Source: Tenuifilum sp040752515
GTDB taxonomy: Bacteria > Bacteroidota > Bacteroidia > Bacteroidales > Tenuifilaceae
Length of the DNA: 64,000 nt
Assembly (NCBI GenBank): GCA_040752515.1
Contig: JBFMGQ010000004.1
Coordinates: 62,001 to 126,000 of the forward strand
Reading direction: 5' to 3'
This document shows positions 1-9,728 of the stretch, piece by piece. Both the position numbers and the translations under genes were made by a program. Positions within the stretch are counted from its first letter, which is position 1. Each line of letters starts with the position of its first letter. The notes under the pieces are model-generated. The model was given only the letters and a program-made list of their open reading frames with translations, was not told the origin of the DNA and did no database searches.

Positions 1-1
1 T

Positions 2-787
2 ATTGCCAAATGGAAAAAGGTTGCCTATGCGCTTAAAGCAAGATACTACCTTCACCTTACCAAACGTGTTGTTGATCTTGATTTTAACCCTGCACAAAAA
101 GCACTTGAGGCTTGCCAGTATGCCTTGGGATCGACCAGTGACGACATGCAATTCCCATATGGATACTCTGCCTCAGAGTATAATCCCTTTTATTCATTTA
201 CACGGTTGGGGTACATAATTCCCAATATTAACCTAACATCGCTTTTAAGCGCGTTAAACGATCCGCGCAAGGATTATTACTACAAAAAGAAATTTGGAGT
301 GGCCACCCTTGAGAATAGCTACTTTACATCGCCAAACTCACCCGTTTTTATGATTACCTACCACGAACTTAAATTCATTGAAGCCGAGGCACGCCTTCGC
401 CTCGATGCAAATGATCCTCTTGCTCAAGCAGCTCTGCAGGATGCCGTTAGAGCCAATCTGACCAAAATTTGCGGTGTTGAGTTACCCCAGTCGACAATTG
501 ATAATTACGTTGCCACCAATGCCACCCTTTCAGGTGATTTTGAGAATAAACTGAAAACCATTATCAGGCAAAAGTACATTGCCATGTTTGCCTCCATTGA
601 AACCTGGACCGACTACCGAAGAACAGGTTACCCCGTTCTAATCCCCAACCCAAATGGCGATAATCCGCAAAATCCAGGTGGTGCTATACCCCGCAGGCTT
701 GCGTATCCTCAAACCGAACGACTCTATAATAAGAATTTCCCAACTCCACTTCCTACCTTGCAAGACAGATTTTGGTGGGATCAGTAG
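2..787 (+). CDS. SusD/RagB-like nutrient-binding lipoprotein, 3' part
   Basis: The reading frame is open from the window edge, so the lipoprotein signal and N-terminal half are missing and about 261 residues of the C-terminal half remain. The visible part resembles the SusD-like_2 branch: a helix with WKKVAYALKARYYL near the edge, YHELKFIEAEARLR in the middle, and ETWTDYRRTGYP followed by an RRLAYPQTE stretch near the end, which are usual in this family. Such proteins sit on the outer-membrane SusC channel and capture oligosaccharides or peptides. Its SusC partner should lie to the left of the window. It converges with the next SusD gene and ends before a terminator. Family call is firm; substrate unknown. 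Confidence 0.85.
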   Translation: MAKWKKVAYALKARYYLHLTKRVVDLDFNPAQKALEACQYALGSTSDDMQFPYGYSASEYNPFYSFTRLGYIIPNINLTSLLSALNDPRKDYYYKKKFGVATLENSYFTSPNSPVFMITYHELKFIEAEARLRLDANDPLAQAALQDAVRANLTKICGVELPQSTIDNYVATNATLSGDFENKLKTIIRQKYIAMFASIETWTDYRRTGYPVLIPNPNGDNPQNPGGAIPRRLAYPQTERLYNKNFPTPLPTLQDRFWWDQ

Positions 788-814
788 ATTTTTTCATTGG
801 CGTTATGTTTCAGC

Positions 815-848
815 AAGAATGGCTCACTGGTGTGCCATTCTTTTTTAA
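815..848 (+). terminator. Rho-independent terminator after the first SusD-like gene
   Basis: A 9-bp stem (AAGAATGGC with GCCATTCTT, extendable inward by CAC/GTG) is followed by a run of T on the plus strand. It lies 28 bp after the stop of the plus-strand gene and overlaps the end of the convergent SusD gene by a few bases. Confidence 0.7.
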
Positions 849-2191
849 TACCCAGGATTTTGATCGGTTGGTTTAATATTGGGGTTATAGAGAATTTCCG
901 ATTGTGGAATGGGGAAAAGCGTTTGGTTAACGGTTGTAACTGTTGAGATTTTTAATAATGCCCTATTGGTTCGAATTAAATCGAACCAACGCTTCCCCTC
1001 AAAGGCAAATTCCAGCTGTTTTTCGTTCTCCAAAGTTGTCCATAGTTTACCTGAAACGCTAGCTGAATCGACAGGGTTTAGTCCAGCCCGTTGACGAATG
1101 GTGTTAATATCGTTAAGTATAGCGCTGAAGTTAGAAATGGAATCGCTAAAGTAAAGTGCTTCGGCACGAATAAAGTATACTTCAGCATTTCGAATAACTG
1201 CAACATTATTAGCTCCAGTGGATAGATTAGGGTATTTTTTTGCGTAGAAAATGGTACCCGAGCTTGTTGAAAGCGTTTCGGCAATCCACTTTTCACGCTT
1301 ATCACCAGTACCTATCAAATTCATTAAATATGATGATGGGGCATTCTCGTATCTACCCCCTAGCTGATTCGGAAAATGGTATTCAGCTAAACGACTATTA
1401 TCACTTGGTACGAAAGGAATATAGAAAATTATCTCGGAACTAGGTTCGGTATAAGAACCAAACAGCTTACTGTAATCCGATTCAAGGGTAGAGTTTTCAG
1501 CCAAACAAGCATTGGCAAATAAAAGGGCATTGGTATAATCGTTTAGGGTCAAATACACTAAAGCTTTTAGTGCTTTAACCGAACGAATGGTTGCCCACTG
1601 GGGATGAGTGTTTTGAATTGTAACTTCTGCTGAATCGAGATCAACTAAGATTTGCTCATAAACCTTAAAAACAGGGGTGCGGGGTAAGAAATTTGTAGGA
1701 TCGTTTTTGATGGTAGGGAAAAGTTTCAATGGTACTGCACCATAAAGACGAACGAGATTAAAATAGTGAAGTGCCCTGAGAAAAAGGAGTTGCCCAACTA
1801 TATCGTTTTTTTGGCTTTCGTTTAAAAAGCTTACCTTTTGAATGCCTGCAAGTATGTAATTTGCCCTGTTTACTGCGGTGTAAATATCCTCCCAAATGCC
1901 TTCAACAACAATATTATCAGGGGTTAAAGCGTTTTCGTCCAGGGCAATTAATTCAATTTTTGTTCCTTTTGCCACACTATTATCGGAAAGCAAATCGCCA
2001 GCTATAATAAAACTTCGACCGTAATAGTGTTGAAGTTGAAGCGCATCGTAGCAACCGGTTAAAGCGGCGTAAATATTTTCGCGTGTTGCAAATACCTCAT
2101 CGGAGGCAACGTAGTTCTTGGGTTTAATATCAAGCCAATCGTCGCATGCAATTATAAAAAGCGTTAATATGACAATTAGAATTTTGCGCAT
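845..2191 (-). CDS. SusD/RagB family surface lipoprotein of the cyanophycinase-linked SusCD pair
   Basis: A 448-residue protein. The N-terminus is a lipoprotein signal (hydrophobic stretch ending IIAC, lipid Cys at residue 16) followed by DDWLDIKP, the usual start of mature SusD proteins. The N-terminal helices (LRALHYFNLVRLYG around residue 140) and the C-terminal EKQLEFAFEGKRWFDLIR block with the closing P-I-P-Q-S-E-I motif are typical of SusD. It should form the lid of the SusC channel encoded immediately upstream. Its ATG lies inside the end of susC (16-bp overlap), so the two are probably translationally coupled. Substrate is not readable from sequence; the neighbouring cyanophycinase, YfcC and IadA genes suggest a peptide such as beta-Asp-Arg (inference). 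Confidence 0.92.
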   Translation of the reverse strand: MRKILIVILTLFIIACDDWLDIKPKNYVASDEVFATRENIYAALTGCYDALQLQHYYGRSFIIAGDLLSDNSVAKGTKIELIALDENALTPDNIVVEGIWEDIYTAVNRANYILAGIQKVSFLNESQKNDIVGQLLFLRALHYFNLVRLYGAVPLKLFPTIKNDPTNFLPRTPVFKVYEQILVDLDSAEVTIQNTHPQWATIRSVKALKALVYLTLNDYTNALLFANACLAENSTLESDYSKLFGSYTEPSSEIIFYIPFVPSDNSRLAEYHFPNQLGGRYENAPSSYLMNLIGTGDKREKWIAETLSTSSGTIFYAKKYPNLSTGANNVAVIRNAEVYFIRAEALYFSDSISNFSAILNDINTIRQRAGLNPVDSASVSGKLWTTLENEKQLEFAFEGKRWFDLIRTNRALLKISTVTTVNQTLFPIPQSEILYNPNIKPTDQNPGY

Positions 2192-5100
2192 ACTCCAAAA
2201 ATTAGAGTTTTAGGTTGGGGGCAAGTAAAGAAATCGGTCCCCATCACAATTGAATTTTCTCCATTATAGTTCACCTCTGGATCCATACCGCTATAGCGAG
2301 TCCATGTAAGCAGGTTCTTTCCGGCAAGGTAGAACTGTAAATCGGCAAATGCTGTTTCCCTTAGTAATTTTTTGCTTACAGTATAGGTTAGCTTAACACT
2401 CTTCAGCCTAACAAATGATCCATCCTCAACAAACCTGGACGAAATCAGTTTATTATAGGTTGAAGCTTTTGGAACATCGGTGATATCGCCAGGCTGTCTC
2501 CATCGCCTCAGTACCGCGGTGGTCTGGTTCGACTTCGATAGTGTTTCGGTGTACATGCGGGTAGCATTAAAAATCTCGTTGCCCAAGGAATAGTAAATAT
2601 TAAAATTGATGCTAAATGAGCGGTATGCCAATTGACTGGTAATAGCACCAAACAGATCAGGGAAAGGAGAACCAATTAGGGTTTTATCAAAATCGTTAAT
2701 CGCGCCATCGCCATTCAAATCCTTATAAATCATCATACCGTTGGTGGGGTTTACACCAAGAGCCTTGTAACCGTAAAAAAATGAAAGGGGACGCCCTACT
2801 TCAATGCTACTAGATGCTCGCCCTATATTCCTGATGGGCAGATTTTGGTAAAGGCTAAGCACTTCATTCTTGTTCACAGATAGGGTAAAACCAACATTCC
2901 ATATTAATGACTTTCTCAGCAAATCTGCATTTACATCGAGTTCAAAACCGCTGTTACGCATTTTTCCAATATTGGAAATTATATAGCTAAACCCAGTGGA
3001 GGTAGGGTAAGGCAATCGGTAAAGTAAATCGATTGTATTCTTAACATAGTAATCGGCCGAAAGCCGAATCCTATCCTGCCAGTCGATTCGAATACCTGAG
3101 TTAAACTGATGGGTTGACTCCCACTTCAAATCAGGATTCGCAATTTGAGCTGGTCTTAGCCCAGCTGTTCCACCATAGTTTGAACCTGGTGCAAACAAAT
3201 CGAGTGCACGAAAATCGCTTATCTGGTCGTTACCGGTAAGGCCATAACTTAGGGACAACTTAATTTTTGGGAATAGTGGATGTTTAGGATAAAAGGGCTC
3301 ATCAAAGGCATTCCAAAGGAATGCTATCGCCGGGAAATTGCCGAAACGGTTACTCTCACCAAACTTTGATGATCCATCGCGACGGAAGTTAAGGGTAAAC
3401 ATGTACCTATTAAGGAACAGAAACTTAATTCGAGAAAACACTGAAAGGTTTAAAGCATCAACCTCACGTGAACTAGCTTGAACAGGAACGGCTCCTCCCT
3501 GTAAAAACTCAATGCTGTTGCCAGGAAAACTTTGCGATCGTAAATAATTGCCATGTTCCATATAGCTTTCGGAACTTACACCACCCAAAACTTCAATACT
3601 ACTTCTCTCCCATTTCCTTGTAAAATTGGTATATGTTGAATAGTATAACGTAATAACATTGCTAGTTGCCTCAATACCAAGCCCATCGTATTTTGCACCC
3701 TGTCGTGTTTGTTTAGGAGCAAAGGTTTGCTCGCTGAGGTTATAGTAATCGATGCCAACCTGTGCATTAAGCTGAAGATTGCTTGCTGGTTTGTAGGTTA
3801 AGGTAAGATTTGTGATGTTTCGATGCGTTTTGGCAAGGTTTTTTTCCTCTTTTGCTATGGAAATAGGGTTAGCATAGGGACCATCGTTATTAAACGTGCC
3901 ATCGGGGTTATAAACGGGGTAAATGGGCGGCATGGAAATGGCATTCGGCAATGGGCCATTTAGTGATTGATCACCCTCAACCCTATTGTTTGTTGAAAAG
4001 CTAAAGCCATTGCCTACCTGAAGCCTTACCTTTGGATTAATGCTGTAATCGTAGTTTACCCTAAAACCGTATCGATTAAAATCGCTGCCAAGAACAATAC
4101 CATCCTGATTGAAATAGCTGCCGCTCACGTAATACGACGATTTATTGTCGCCACCCCGAAATGAAAGCTGAAGGTTGTAGGTGGGTGCAACACGAAAAAC
4201 CTCATCGAGCCATCGGGTATCAATCTTATTATTTCTAATAAACTCTTCGGAATAAACGGGTGGATTGCCATTTTGAATGGCTTCTTCGTTTACCATATTC
4301 ATCCACTGGGTAGCATTGAGCATGTTAAGCTGCCGATTGGCTTGCTGAAGCCCAAAGTATGTATCAACCATAAAACTATTTGCACTTGCCTGGCCTCGCT
4401 TTGTGGCTATTAAAACTACCCCATTTGATGCTCGGGTACCATATAGTGCACTGGACGATGCATCCTTTAGAACTGTAACTGACTCAATGTCCGTAACTGG
4501 AATGTCAGAGATGGCATCGATGGTTTGCCCACTGAAATCGAGCTGCGAAAAATTTCCAGTAATTACTGGAACACCATCTACCACAAAAAGTGGTGAGTTG
4601 CCTGCCGAAATAGAAGTGATTCCACGAATATTCATTTTTACCGATGAACCAGGTGTGCCTGCATTGTTCTGAATGAAAACTCCGGTAAGGTTTGACTGAA
4701 AAGTTCCCATAACCGAAGCATCGTTAAGCTGGGCAAACTGTTGGGGGTTAATAACCGATACTGAACCGGTTAACAGATTCCGCTGTTCGCTTCCAAAGGC
4801 CACAATCACTATTTCGCCAATGGGGTTTATCATGGGTTTTAGCCATAAGCTTACGAGTGTGTCGGTGGTTGCCTTAAAGCTCAATGTGTTATAGCCAATA
4901 CACGAGATGTTGACTGTTTGACCATGCCTTACTGCAATGGAAAATTGACCTAACGAATCGGTGTAGGTACCTTGTTGCCCGTCAGTTACAACATTGGCTC
5001 CTGTTATAAAACCGCCGGTGGAATAATCACCTACAACTCCTCTCAATATAAATGGGGGCAATAATCTTAAGGGTTTAAGGACAACGGTTTTGTTTATAAT

Positions 5101-5361
5101 TTCGACTTTACACTCAATGACTTTGCCAAGGTTGAAAAAAATATTAGCAGCTGTTTGTTTCCGAGCCGAAAAGGAAATTAAAGTATCGGTGTTTAATTCT
5201 GAGGAGGAATAAGCAAACTTATAACCGGTTTGAGCGGAAATATCTTTCATGATATCGCCCAACTGGCGATTTCTAAACGCGAAAGTAAAAACATCGCCCT
5301 CTTGAGCGTATAGGGGGTTAAGGTAAAGATTTATCATTACAGCTATTAAAACACACCGCAT
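2176..5361 (-). CDS. SusC/RagA TonB-dependent outer-membrane transporter with STN signalling domain
   Basis: A 1061-residue protein with a signal peptide ending near PLYAQ (residue 20). An STN domain (about residues 24-100) is followed by a carboxypeptidase-regulatory-like beta-sandwich (about 104-175), the TonB plug (about 180-310, with SPLFVVDGVPV and later DASSSALYGTRASNGV, both SusC hallmarks) and a barrel ending in a C-terminal Phe. The STN domain is the element through which such transporters signal to a FecR anti-sigma factor, and a FecR/FecI pair lies about 4-7 kb upstream on the same strand. A terminator precedes this gene, so SusCD expression may be uncoupled from the enzyme operon and FecI-dependent (inference). 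The gene overlaps susD by 16 bp. Confidence 0.93.
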   Translation of the reverse strand: MRCVLIAVMINLYLNPLYAQEGDVFTFAFRNRQLGDIMKDISAQTGYKFAYSSSELNTDTLISFSARKQTAANIFFNLGKVIECKVEIINKTVVLKPLRLLPPFILRGVVGDYSTGGFITGANVVTDGQQGTYTDSLGQFSIAVRHGQTVNISCIGYNTLSFKATTDTLVSLWLKPMINPIGEIVIVAFGSEQRNLLTGSVSVINPQQFAQLNDASVMGTFQSNLTGVFIQNNAGTPGSSVKMNIRGITSISAGNSPLFVVDGVPVITGNFSQLDFSGQTIDAISDIPVTDIESVTVLKDASSSALYGTRASNGVVLIATKRGQASANSFMVDTYFGLQQANRQLNMLNATQWMNMVNEEAIQNGNPPVYSEEFIRNNKIDTRWLDEVFRVAPTYNLQLSFRGGDNKSSYYVSGSYFNQDGIVLGSDFNRYGFRVNYDYSINPKVRLQVGNGFSFSTNNRVEGDQSLNGPLPNAISMPPIYPVYNPDGTFNNDGPYANPISIAKEEKNLAKTHRNITNLTLTYKPASNLQLNAQVGIDYYNLSEQTFAPKQTRQGAKYDGLGIEATSNVITLYYSTYTNFTRKWERSSIEVLGGVSSESYMEHGNYLRSQSFPGNSIEFLQGGAVPVQASSREVDALNLSVFSRIKFLFLNRYMFTLNFRRDGSSKFGESNRFGNFPAIAFLWNAFDEPFYPKHPLFPKIKLSLSYGLTGNDQISDFRALDLFAPGSNYGGTAGLRPAQIANPDLKWESTHQFNSGIRIDWQDRIRLSADYYVKNTIDLLYRLPYPTSTGFSYIISNIGKMRNSGFELDVNADLLRKSLIWNVGFTLSVNKNEVLSLYQNLPIRNIGRASSSIEVGRPLSFFYGYKALGVNPTNGMMIYKDLNGDGAINDFDKTLIGSPFPDLFGAITSQLAYRSFSINFNIYYSLGNEIFNATRMYTETLSKSNQTTAVLRRWRQPGDITDVPKASTYNKLISSRFVEDGSFVRLKSVKLTYTVSKKLLRETAFADLQFYLAGKNLLTWTRYSGMDPEVNYNGENSIVMGTDFFTCPQPKTLIFGVCAKF

Positions 5362-5433
5362 GCTCTAGAAATTAAAAACGTTGAAAAAATTCGTTGAAAT
5401 GTATCAAAAAAAAAGAACCTAAACAATACTAAA

Positions 5434-5464
5434 CAAAAAACCGCCTCCGAAGAGACGGTTTTAA
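5434..5464 (-). terminator. Terminator between the yfcC-like gene and susC
   Basis: Read on the minus strand this is AAAACCGTCTC-TTCG-GAGGCGGTTTT followed by more T. The stem has 11 bp with one T-G wobble, and the loop is the stable C(UUCG)G tetraloop. It lies 18 bp past the yfcC-like stop and about 70 bp before the susC start. Confidence 0.85.
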
Positions 5465-5482
5465 AATCAAACCAAAACCAAC

Positions 5483-6874
5483 CTAATTTCCAAAATAATT
5501 TAAAGCCAAAGCCAGCAGAACCATTGAAACACCAAAAAGGATGAGCAACAGTTTAATGAACCATTTAATCCAGGTAGTGTAAGGTATTTGGGCTATTGAA
5601 AGGACTCCCATGGTAACACCGCTGGTTGGAACAAGCATGCTGAACAGCCCATCGCCAAGATGAAAAGCGGTAATGGCAGTTTGACGCCCAACCTCAAGCA
5701 AATCGCTTAAGGGTGCAACTATTGGAACTGTGAGGGCTGCCTGACCAGAGCCTGAAGGCACCAAAAAAGTAAAAAGCGATTGAAAAACAAAAATAACCTG
5801 CACCGAAAGCTCGGGTGGTAAACTCTTACCTAACTCTGAAACGCTGTAGAGTATGGTGTCGATTATTTTACCCTCAGTAGCAATAACAAGCAACCCCCTT
5901 GACAATCCAATTATTAGCCCAGCGGTAACCATATCCTTTGCACCCAAAATAAATGCATCGATTGCATCACGGGTTTTTAACCTGTAAACTACAGCCGAAA
6001 GAGCACCGAAGGAGATAAACAAAGCCGATATCTCATTTATAAACCATTTCCATTGATTTGCTCCATAAACCAGAAGAGCCAGAGATATGAATAGCAATAC
6101 AATGATTATCTTTTGCCTTGAATCGAATCCTCTAATCGATGAGTCTTCTGAAATTTCGGTATTTCGGCCTTTATCTATTTCAAATACAGGACTTAACTGC
6201 TTATCTTTTTTTATCCTGCTTGCATAGCGCATGACAAAGATTATTGCAATTGAAGTTAAAATAGTCCAAATGAGAATCCTAAACTCCCACCCGCTAAACA
6301 AGGGCAACTCAGCAATACCTTGAGCAACGCCAATGTTAAACGGATTGGTGATTGCAGCTGCAAACCCAACCCCTGCAGCCATAAACGACATTGATATTCC
6401 AACAATAGAATCGTAACCAAGGGCTATGGCCAATGGTATAGTTATCATTACAAAAACCAAGGTTGATTCACTCATCCCAAAAGTGGCTCCGGCAAGCGAA
6501 AAGAAAACCATTACAATGGGAATTATTAGACTATTCAACCGTGAACTTTGCTTTCCTTTTTCCAAAAGTCGGTTCAATGCCGCCGGAATAGCTTTAGTTC
6601 GGGCTAGCATTCCAAAAGCGCCCCCCACAATCAAGCAAAAGCCAATAATTTGAGCAGCCTCAATAAACCCTTTAATTGGCGCTTTTAACATTGATCCTAA
6701 TCCCTGTGGCGAAGGACTTACCTGGTGGTATGTTCCGGGAACAATGACCTTACGTCCGTTTACTAGTTGCTTTTCAAATTCCCCTGCTGGAACAATCCAT
6801 GTTAGCAAAATAAGGCCAATCATTATAAAAACAATAATGACAATGGTATGCGGAAAGTTATATTTCTTAGACAT
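5483..6874 (-). CDS. YfcC/DcuC-family inner-membrane transporter
   Basis: A 463-residue polytopic membrane protein of the C4-dicarboxylate/YfcC group (Pfam DcuC-type), with about a dozen hydrophobic segments and the repeated hairpin features GATFGMSEST (about residue 120) and FLVPSGSGQAALTVPI (about residue 375) seen in the YfcC and AbgT superfamily. The ATG at 6874 was chosen because it begins directly before the first membrane segment and leaves 10 bp to the cyanophycinase-like gene; the frame is open further upstream but would overlap that gene. E. coli YfcC is annotated as a putative basic amino-acid antiporter. Here it may carry beta-Asp-Arg, arginine or ornithine across the inner membrane (inference from neighbours). 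Confidence 0.85.
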   Translation of the reverse strand: MSKKYNFPHTIVIIVFIMIGLILLTWIVPAGEFEKQLVNGRKVIVPGTYHQVSPSPQGLGSMLKAPIKGFIEAAQIIGFCLIVGGAFGMLARTKAIPAALNRLLEKGKQSSRLNSLIIPIVMVFFSLAGATFGMSESTLVFVMITIPLAIALGYDSIVGISMSFMAAGVGFAAAITNPFNIGVAQGIAELPLFSGWEFRILIWTILTSIAIIFVMRYASRIKKDKQLSPVFEIDKGRNTEISEDSSIRGFDSRQKIIIVLLFISLALLVYGANQWKWFINEISALFISFGALSAVVYRLKTRDAIDAFILGAKDMVTAGLIIGLSRGLLVIATEGKIIDTILYSVSELGKSLPPELSVQVIFVFQSLFTFLVPSGSGQAALTVPIVAPLSDLLEVGRQTAITAFHLGDGLFSMLVPTSGVTMGVLSIAQIPYTTWIKWFIKLLLILFGVSMVLLALALNYFGN

Positions 6875-6884
6875 GAATAATGTT

Positions 6885-8861
6885 TTAGTTTTTAGAGACT
6901 TTAAGAATTTTTCGGGTTGCAATATTTTTATTCTGTCTGCTAGCCATCCTAACCAGGTAAATGCCCTCAGGTAAATTTGAAATTGATATTGTTGATATTT
7001 TATCCACATGGGCTTCAACCATCTTTTTTCCAGTAATATCAAAAATTTCTATGTGGCTAGGTTCAGAAACCTCAATATTTATAAAATCCATTGCTGGATT
7101 AGGATAAATATTTATTGAACTCACAGGATTAAGCATTTCGGCAGTATTTGTAGGCACATTGGTTCCAACCACGACGGTATCGGCATTTCCTACAAAACGC
7201 AACATAATTTTTTCAAATCCCGCAATATTTCTGGATTGGCTATATGGACCTTGGTTGGCGAATGCCCCTTTGGTTCCGCTGTTCCTTAGGAAAACCAATG
7301 GGTAACTGCCAAAAAGATTTTTAAAGTATGATTTTTGTTGGGAATCGTAGGAGTAGCAGGCAAATGTTGAGCCTGTTATTAGTAGGCCATACTTTAACTT
7401 ATCGTGCAGCATGGCATACGATACTCCGGTAACGCTATTCTCATAGTATTGGCTATTGATAAATGCATTAGGAATAATGCATAAATTTTCTAGTAACCCT
7501 ATACCGCTGCTGAACTCAAGTTGACCATTATACGATGCCCCTGAAGTTGTGTAGTTATTCACTATTGATGCACCAGCAAAACGGGCATTATCGCCTACAA
7601 AAAACGATATGGATTCAGATGCTTTTAACTTGTTTTTAAGCAACTGGCCATTACCCACCGCATTTAGGTAGCTAAAAAACTCAACACGATCGTTCGACAC
7701 AAAAACAAATTTCTTTGCGGCATTTATCAATGCCTGATGCTCCGTATTTGATGAGTTAGCAGTAAGGCCCTGAATGATATCGACTTTAGCTGCACCTTTT
7801 GCCGTAAATGTTGATTTAAGTGAGTTTGCTCTCGACTGATCGGTTCCGGTTACTATAAGAATTGGATCAGCACTACCGCCTGCTTGGTTCACAAAGTATG
7901 CGCAAGCGTCATCGCTAGGATAATCGGTTCCACTAAAGAACACAGCAATTCGAGAATTAATTTCGTTTACCAGCGGATTGATTGTGTTGCTGTAGCCTGA
8001 CACCTCAAAAGTATTCAGGTTGATTGTGGTTCCATGAAGCAATTGGGCTAGTTCAATGTAGTTCGATTTTAGCATGGAAACCTGTGTATCGAATGGGTTG
8101 GAGGTGTTGGGTACCCTGTATATTCCAACTGCGCCGGTTCCGTAAATAACGGCTGAGCCGTTAGGTGAAATGCAAATGGCAGTATGATCATCAATGCCAA
8201 CCCCTATGGCTATTTGTCCGGTTAGCTTATACCAGGATGCCATAAAGGCAGGTATTCGGCCCATTCGACTTCGCTCGGCAACATGTGTATCAAAAATGAA
8301 ATTGCCTTGTATGGTATTCACAAAATCGTTAGCAAGGGTAATTTGCGGTGAGTACGCACTCATCAATGCGGTGGATGGATCAACCGAAGCAACCTGTGCC
8401 GTATATACTATAGGCGATAGTATCATTGCCCCTGCCGATGTGCCCGCAAGCACACCTCCATTGTTGTAAACATACTGTAGGGCCTGTTGGGTTTTGGTCC
8501 CCTTGTAGTATTCGTAATACTTACTTTGGTCGCCCCCTTTCAAAAAGATAGCATTGTAGGTTACCAAACTATCGTAAAGCCATTGGGAATTGGCTAGCGA
8601 CTTACTATCAATCTTAAAATTTTTAGTCCACTTGGCACCAAACGATTTAAAGTAATTGGGAACCCAATCGGTTTCATCATTTACGCTAATTACAGCAACT
8701 TTTTTATTTGCAGAATGGTTTACCACCCAAGCATAAGGCAAATCGCTCCAACCGCCAGCACTCTCGCCTCCCCCGCCGGCAAGCATAAGGTAACCTTGAC
8801 CTTTAAGGTTAATAGGGTAAAAAACACTACAAAAAAGTATCGCCTTAACTAAAGTTTTCAT
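6885..8861 (-). CDS. T9SS-exported cyanophycinase-like peptidase (family S51)
   Basis: A 658-residue protein: signal peptide (1-20), an S51/cyanophycinase domain (about 22-330), a further alpha/beta region (about 330-560) and a C-terminal T9SS type A sorting domain (about 575-658, starting INIYPNPA and ending in a GIYLVR strand). The nucleophile elbow is AGTSAGA (Ser142), with the oxyanion-side KGGDQ near 108, a D-T-H motif at 191-193 and GIDDHTA near 222, matching the active-site motifs of cyanophycinases. The enzyme should act at the cell surface or in the medium, cutting cyanophycin to beta-Asp-Arg dipeptides if it keeps the family's best-known activity. The extra 330-560 region is longer than in intracellular cyanophycinases. 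The name is broad in this phylum, so substrate is an inference. Confidence 0.85.
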   Translation of the reverse strand: MKTLVKAILFCSVFYPINLKGQGYLMLAGGGGESAGGWSDLPYAWVVNHSANKKVAVISVNDETDWVPNYFKSFGAKWTKNFKIDSKSLANSQWLYDSLVTYNAIFLKGGDQSKYYEYYKGTKTQQALQYVYNNGGVLAGTSAGAMILSPIVYTAQVASVDPSTALMSAYSPQITLANDFVNTIQGNFIFDTHVAERSRMGRIPAFMASWYKLTGQIAIGVGIDDHTAICISPNGSAVIYGTGAVGIYRVPNTSNPFDTQVSMLKSNYIELAQLLHGTTINLNTFEVSGYSNTINPLVNEINSRIAVFFSGTDYPSDDACAYFVNQAGGSADPILIVTGTDQSRANSLKSTFTAKGAAKVDIIQGLTANSSNTEHQALINAAKKFVFVSNDRVEFFSYLNAVGNGQLLKNKLKASESISFFVGDNARFAGASIVNNYTTSGASYNGQLEFSSGIGLLENLCIIPNAFINSQYYENSVTGVSYAMLHDKLKYGLLITGSTFACYSYDSQQKSYFKNLFGSYPLVFLRNSGTKGAFANQGPYSQSRNIAGFEKIMLRFVGNADTVVVGTNVPTNTAEMLNPVSSINIYPNPAMDFINIEVSEPSHIEIFDITGKKMVEAHVDKISTISISNLPEGIYLVRMASRQNKNIATRKILKVSKN

Positions 8862-8868
8862 AGCTGAG

Positions 8869-9644
8869 TTATTTAATTAATACACTATCGCCTGGCAAAA
8901 AAACACTTATCTGAAGGTTTTCGCCTCCAAAAAGCCCATTATCAACCTTTGTGCTGGCCTCAGGATGTTTTACCATAAACATTTGGCCTTTGCCATAAAC
9001 TTTAATAACATTTTTACAGATTGAAAGCGATGTAGAATCATCGACACTAATCACATAGTCGGAAGGGTTTTGAAGCGATGCCGAAATCATTTCGGAAAAT
9101 CTTGTTGCAGTGGCTGTATTTGCTAGTACTATAGGTAAACCTATCAAATTCAATCCGTTAGATATTTTAACCTCGTTTACCCCTACCTTTGATACTAATG
9201 AATCGGAAATGATAAAAGGATTTGCAATTTTTCTGAAAAATAACCTTGATGCACTGCTATCGGCAATTACTATCGATACTTTACAGGAATTATTTTCAAA
9301 AAAATGGTTGATTTTATCAATGTCTACACCATTAGGATCGGTCAACAAAAAAATTAGTAGTGTTCCAGAAAAATTATAATCCGATAGCTTGCTTATGCTG
9401 CACTGATTAGCATGAATATTTTTGGAAGCAAGAGCCATATATAGACTATTGGATTGGGCTTGCTGTGAATTGCTGTAAACAATTAATCGTTCATCTATTC
9501 TTGTAGGTTGTTCCAAAATATCTAAATAGGCTTCAAGTTTGTTTGATCCAACATAAAAAAGGTTGGACTATTGCTGCTGGTCCTATCACTTTGACTGCAA
9601 GAAAATAAAAGTAGCAAAAGAAATATAATTCCAACCTTTAGCAT
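8869..9644 (-). pseudogene. Degenerate cyanophycinase-like lipoprotein with an apparent frameshift
   Basis: A 215-codon frame (9516-8869, no ATG start) aligns along its length with the intact lipoprotein cyanophycinase at 15308: IADSSAS stands where IAGTSAGA is expected, LANTAT where VDQHF is expected, and SVDDSTSL where GIDESTAL is expected. The nucleophile-side Ser may remain, but the glycine elbow and catalytic His are gone. The frame continues upstream without a start as FYVGSNKLEAYLDILEQ. In another frame an ATG at 9644 begins MLKVGIIFLLLLLFSC, a lipoprotein signal. The two join if one T is added to the T6 run at 9555-9560 (minus sense), giving SPTFFYVGSNKLEAY. So either one base was lost here (mutation or sequencing error) or a -1 slip occurs on T6. 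It lies 7 bp before the T9SS cyanophycinase gene. Confidence 0.7.
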
Positions 9645-9728
9645 GAAATCGATTTTATATGTAATACGGATAGAAAGGGAATTGCCCTTAATGCAGATGA
9701 TAGGCTTTTTATAGGGGGGGGAATATAA

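Noticed and set aside
6875..7042. Longer N-terminus for the YfcC-like protein
   Set aside because: These 56 codons overlap the 3' end of the T9SS sorting domain and do not resemble transporter sequence; ATG 6874 precedes the first helix.
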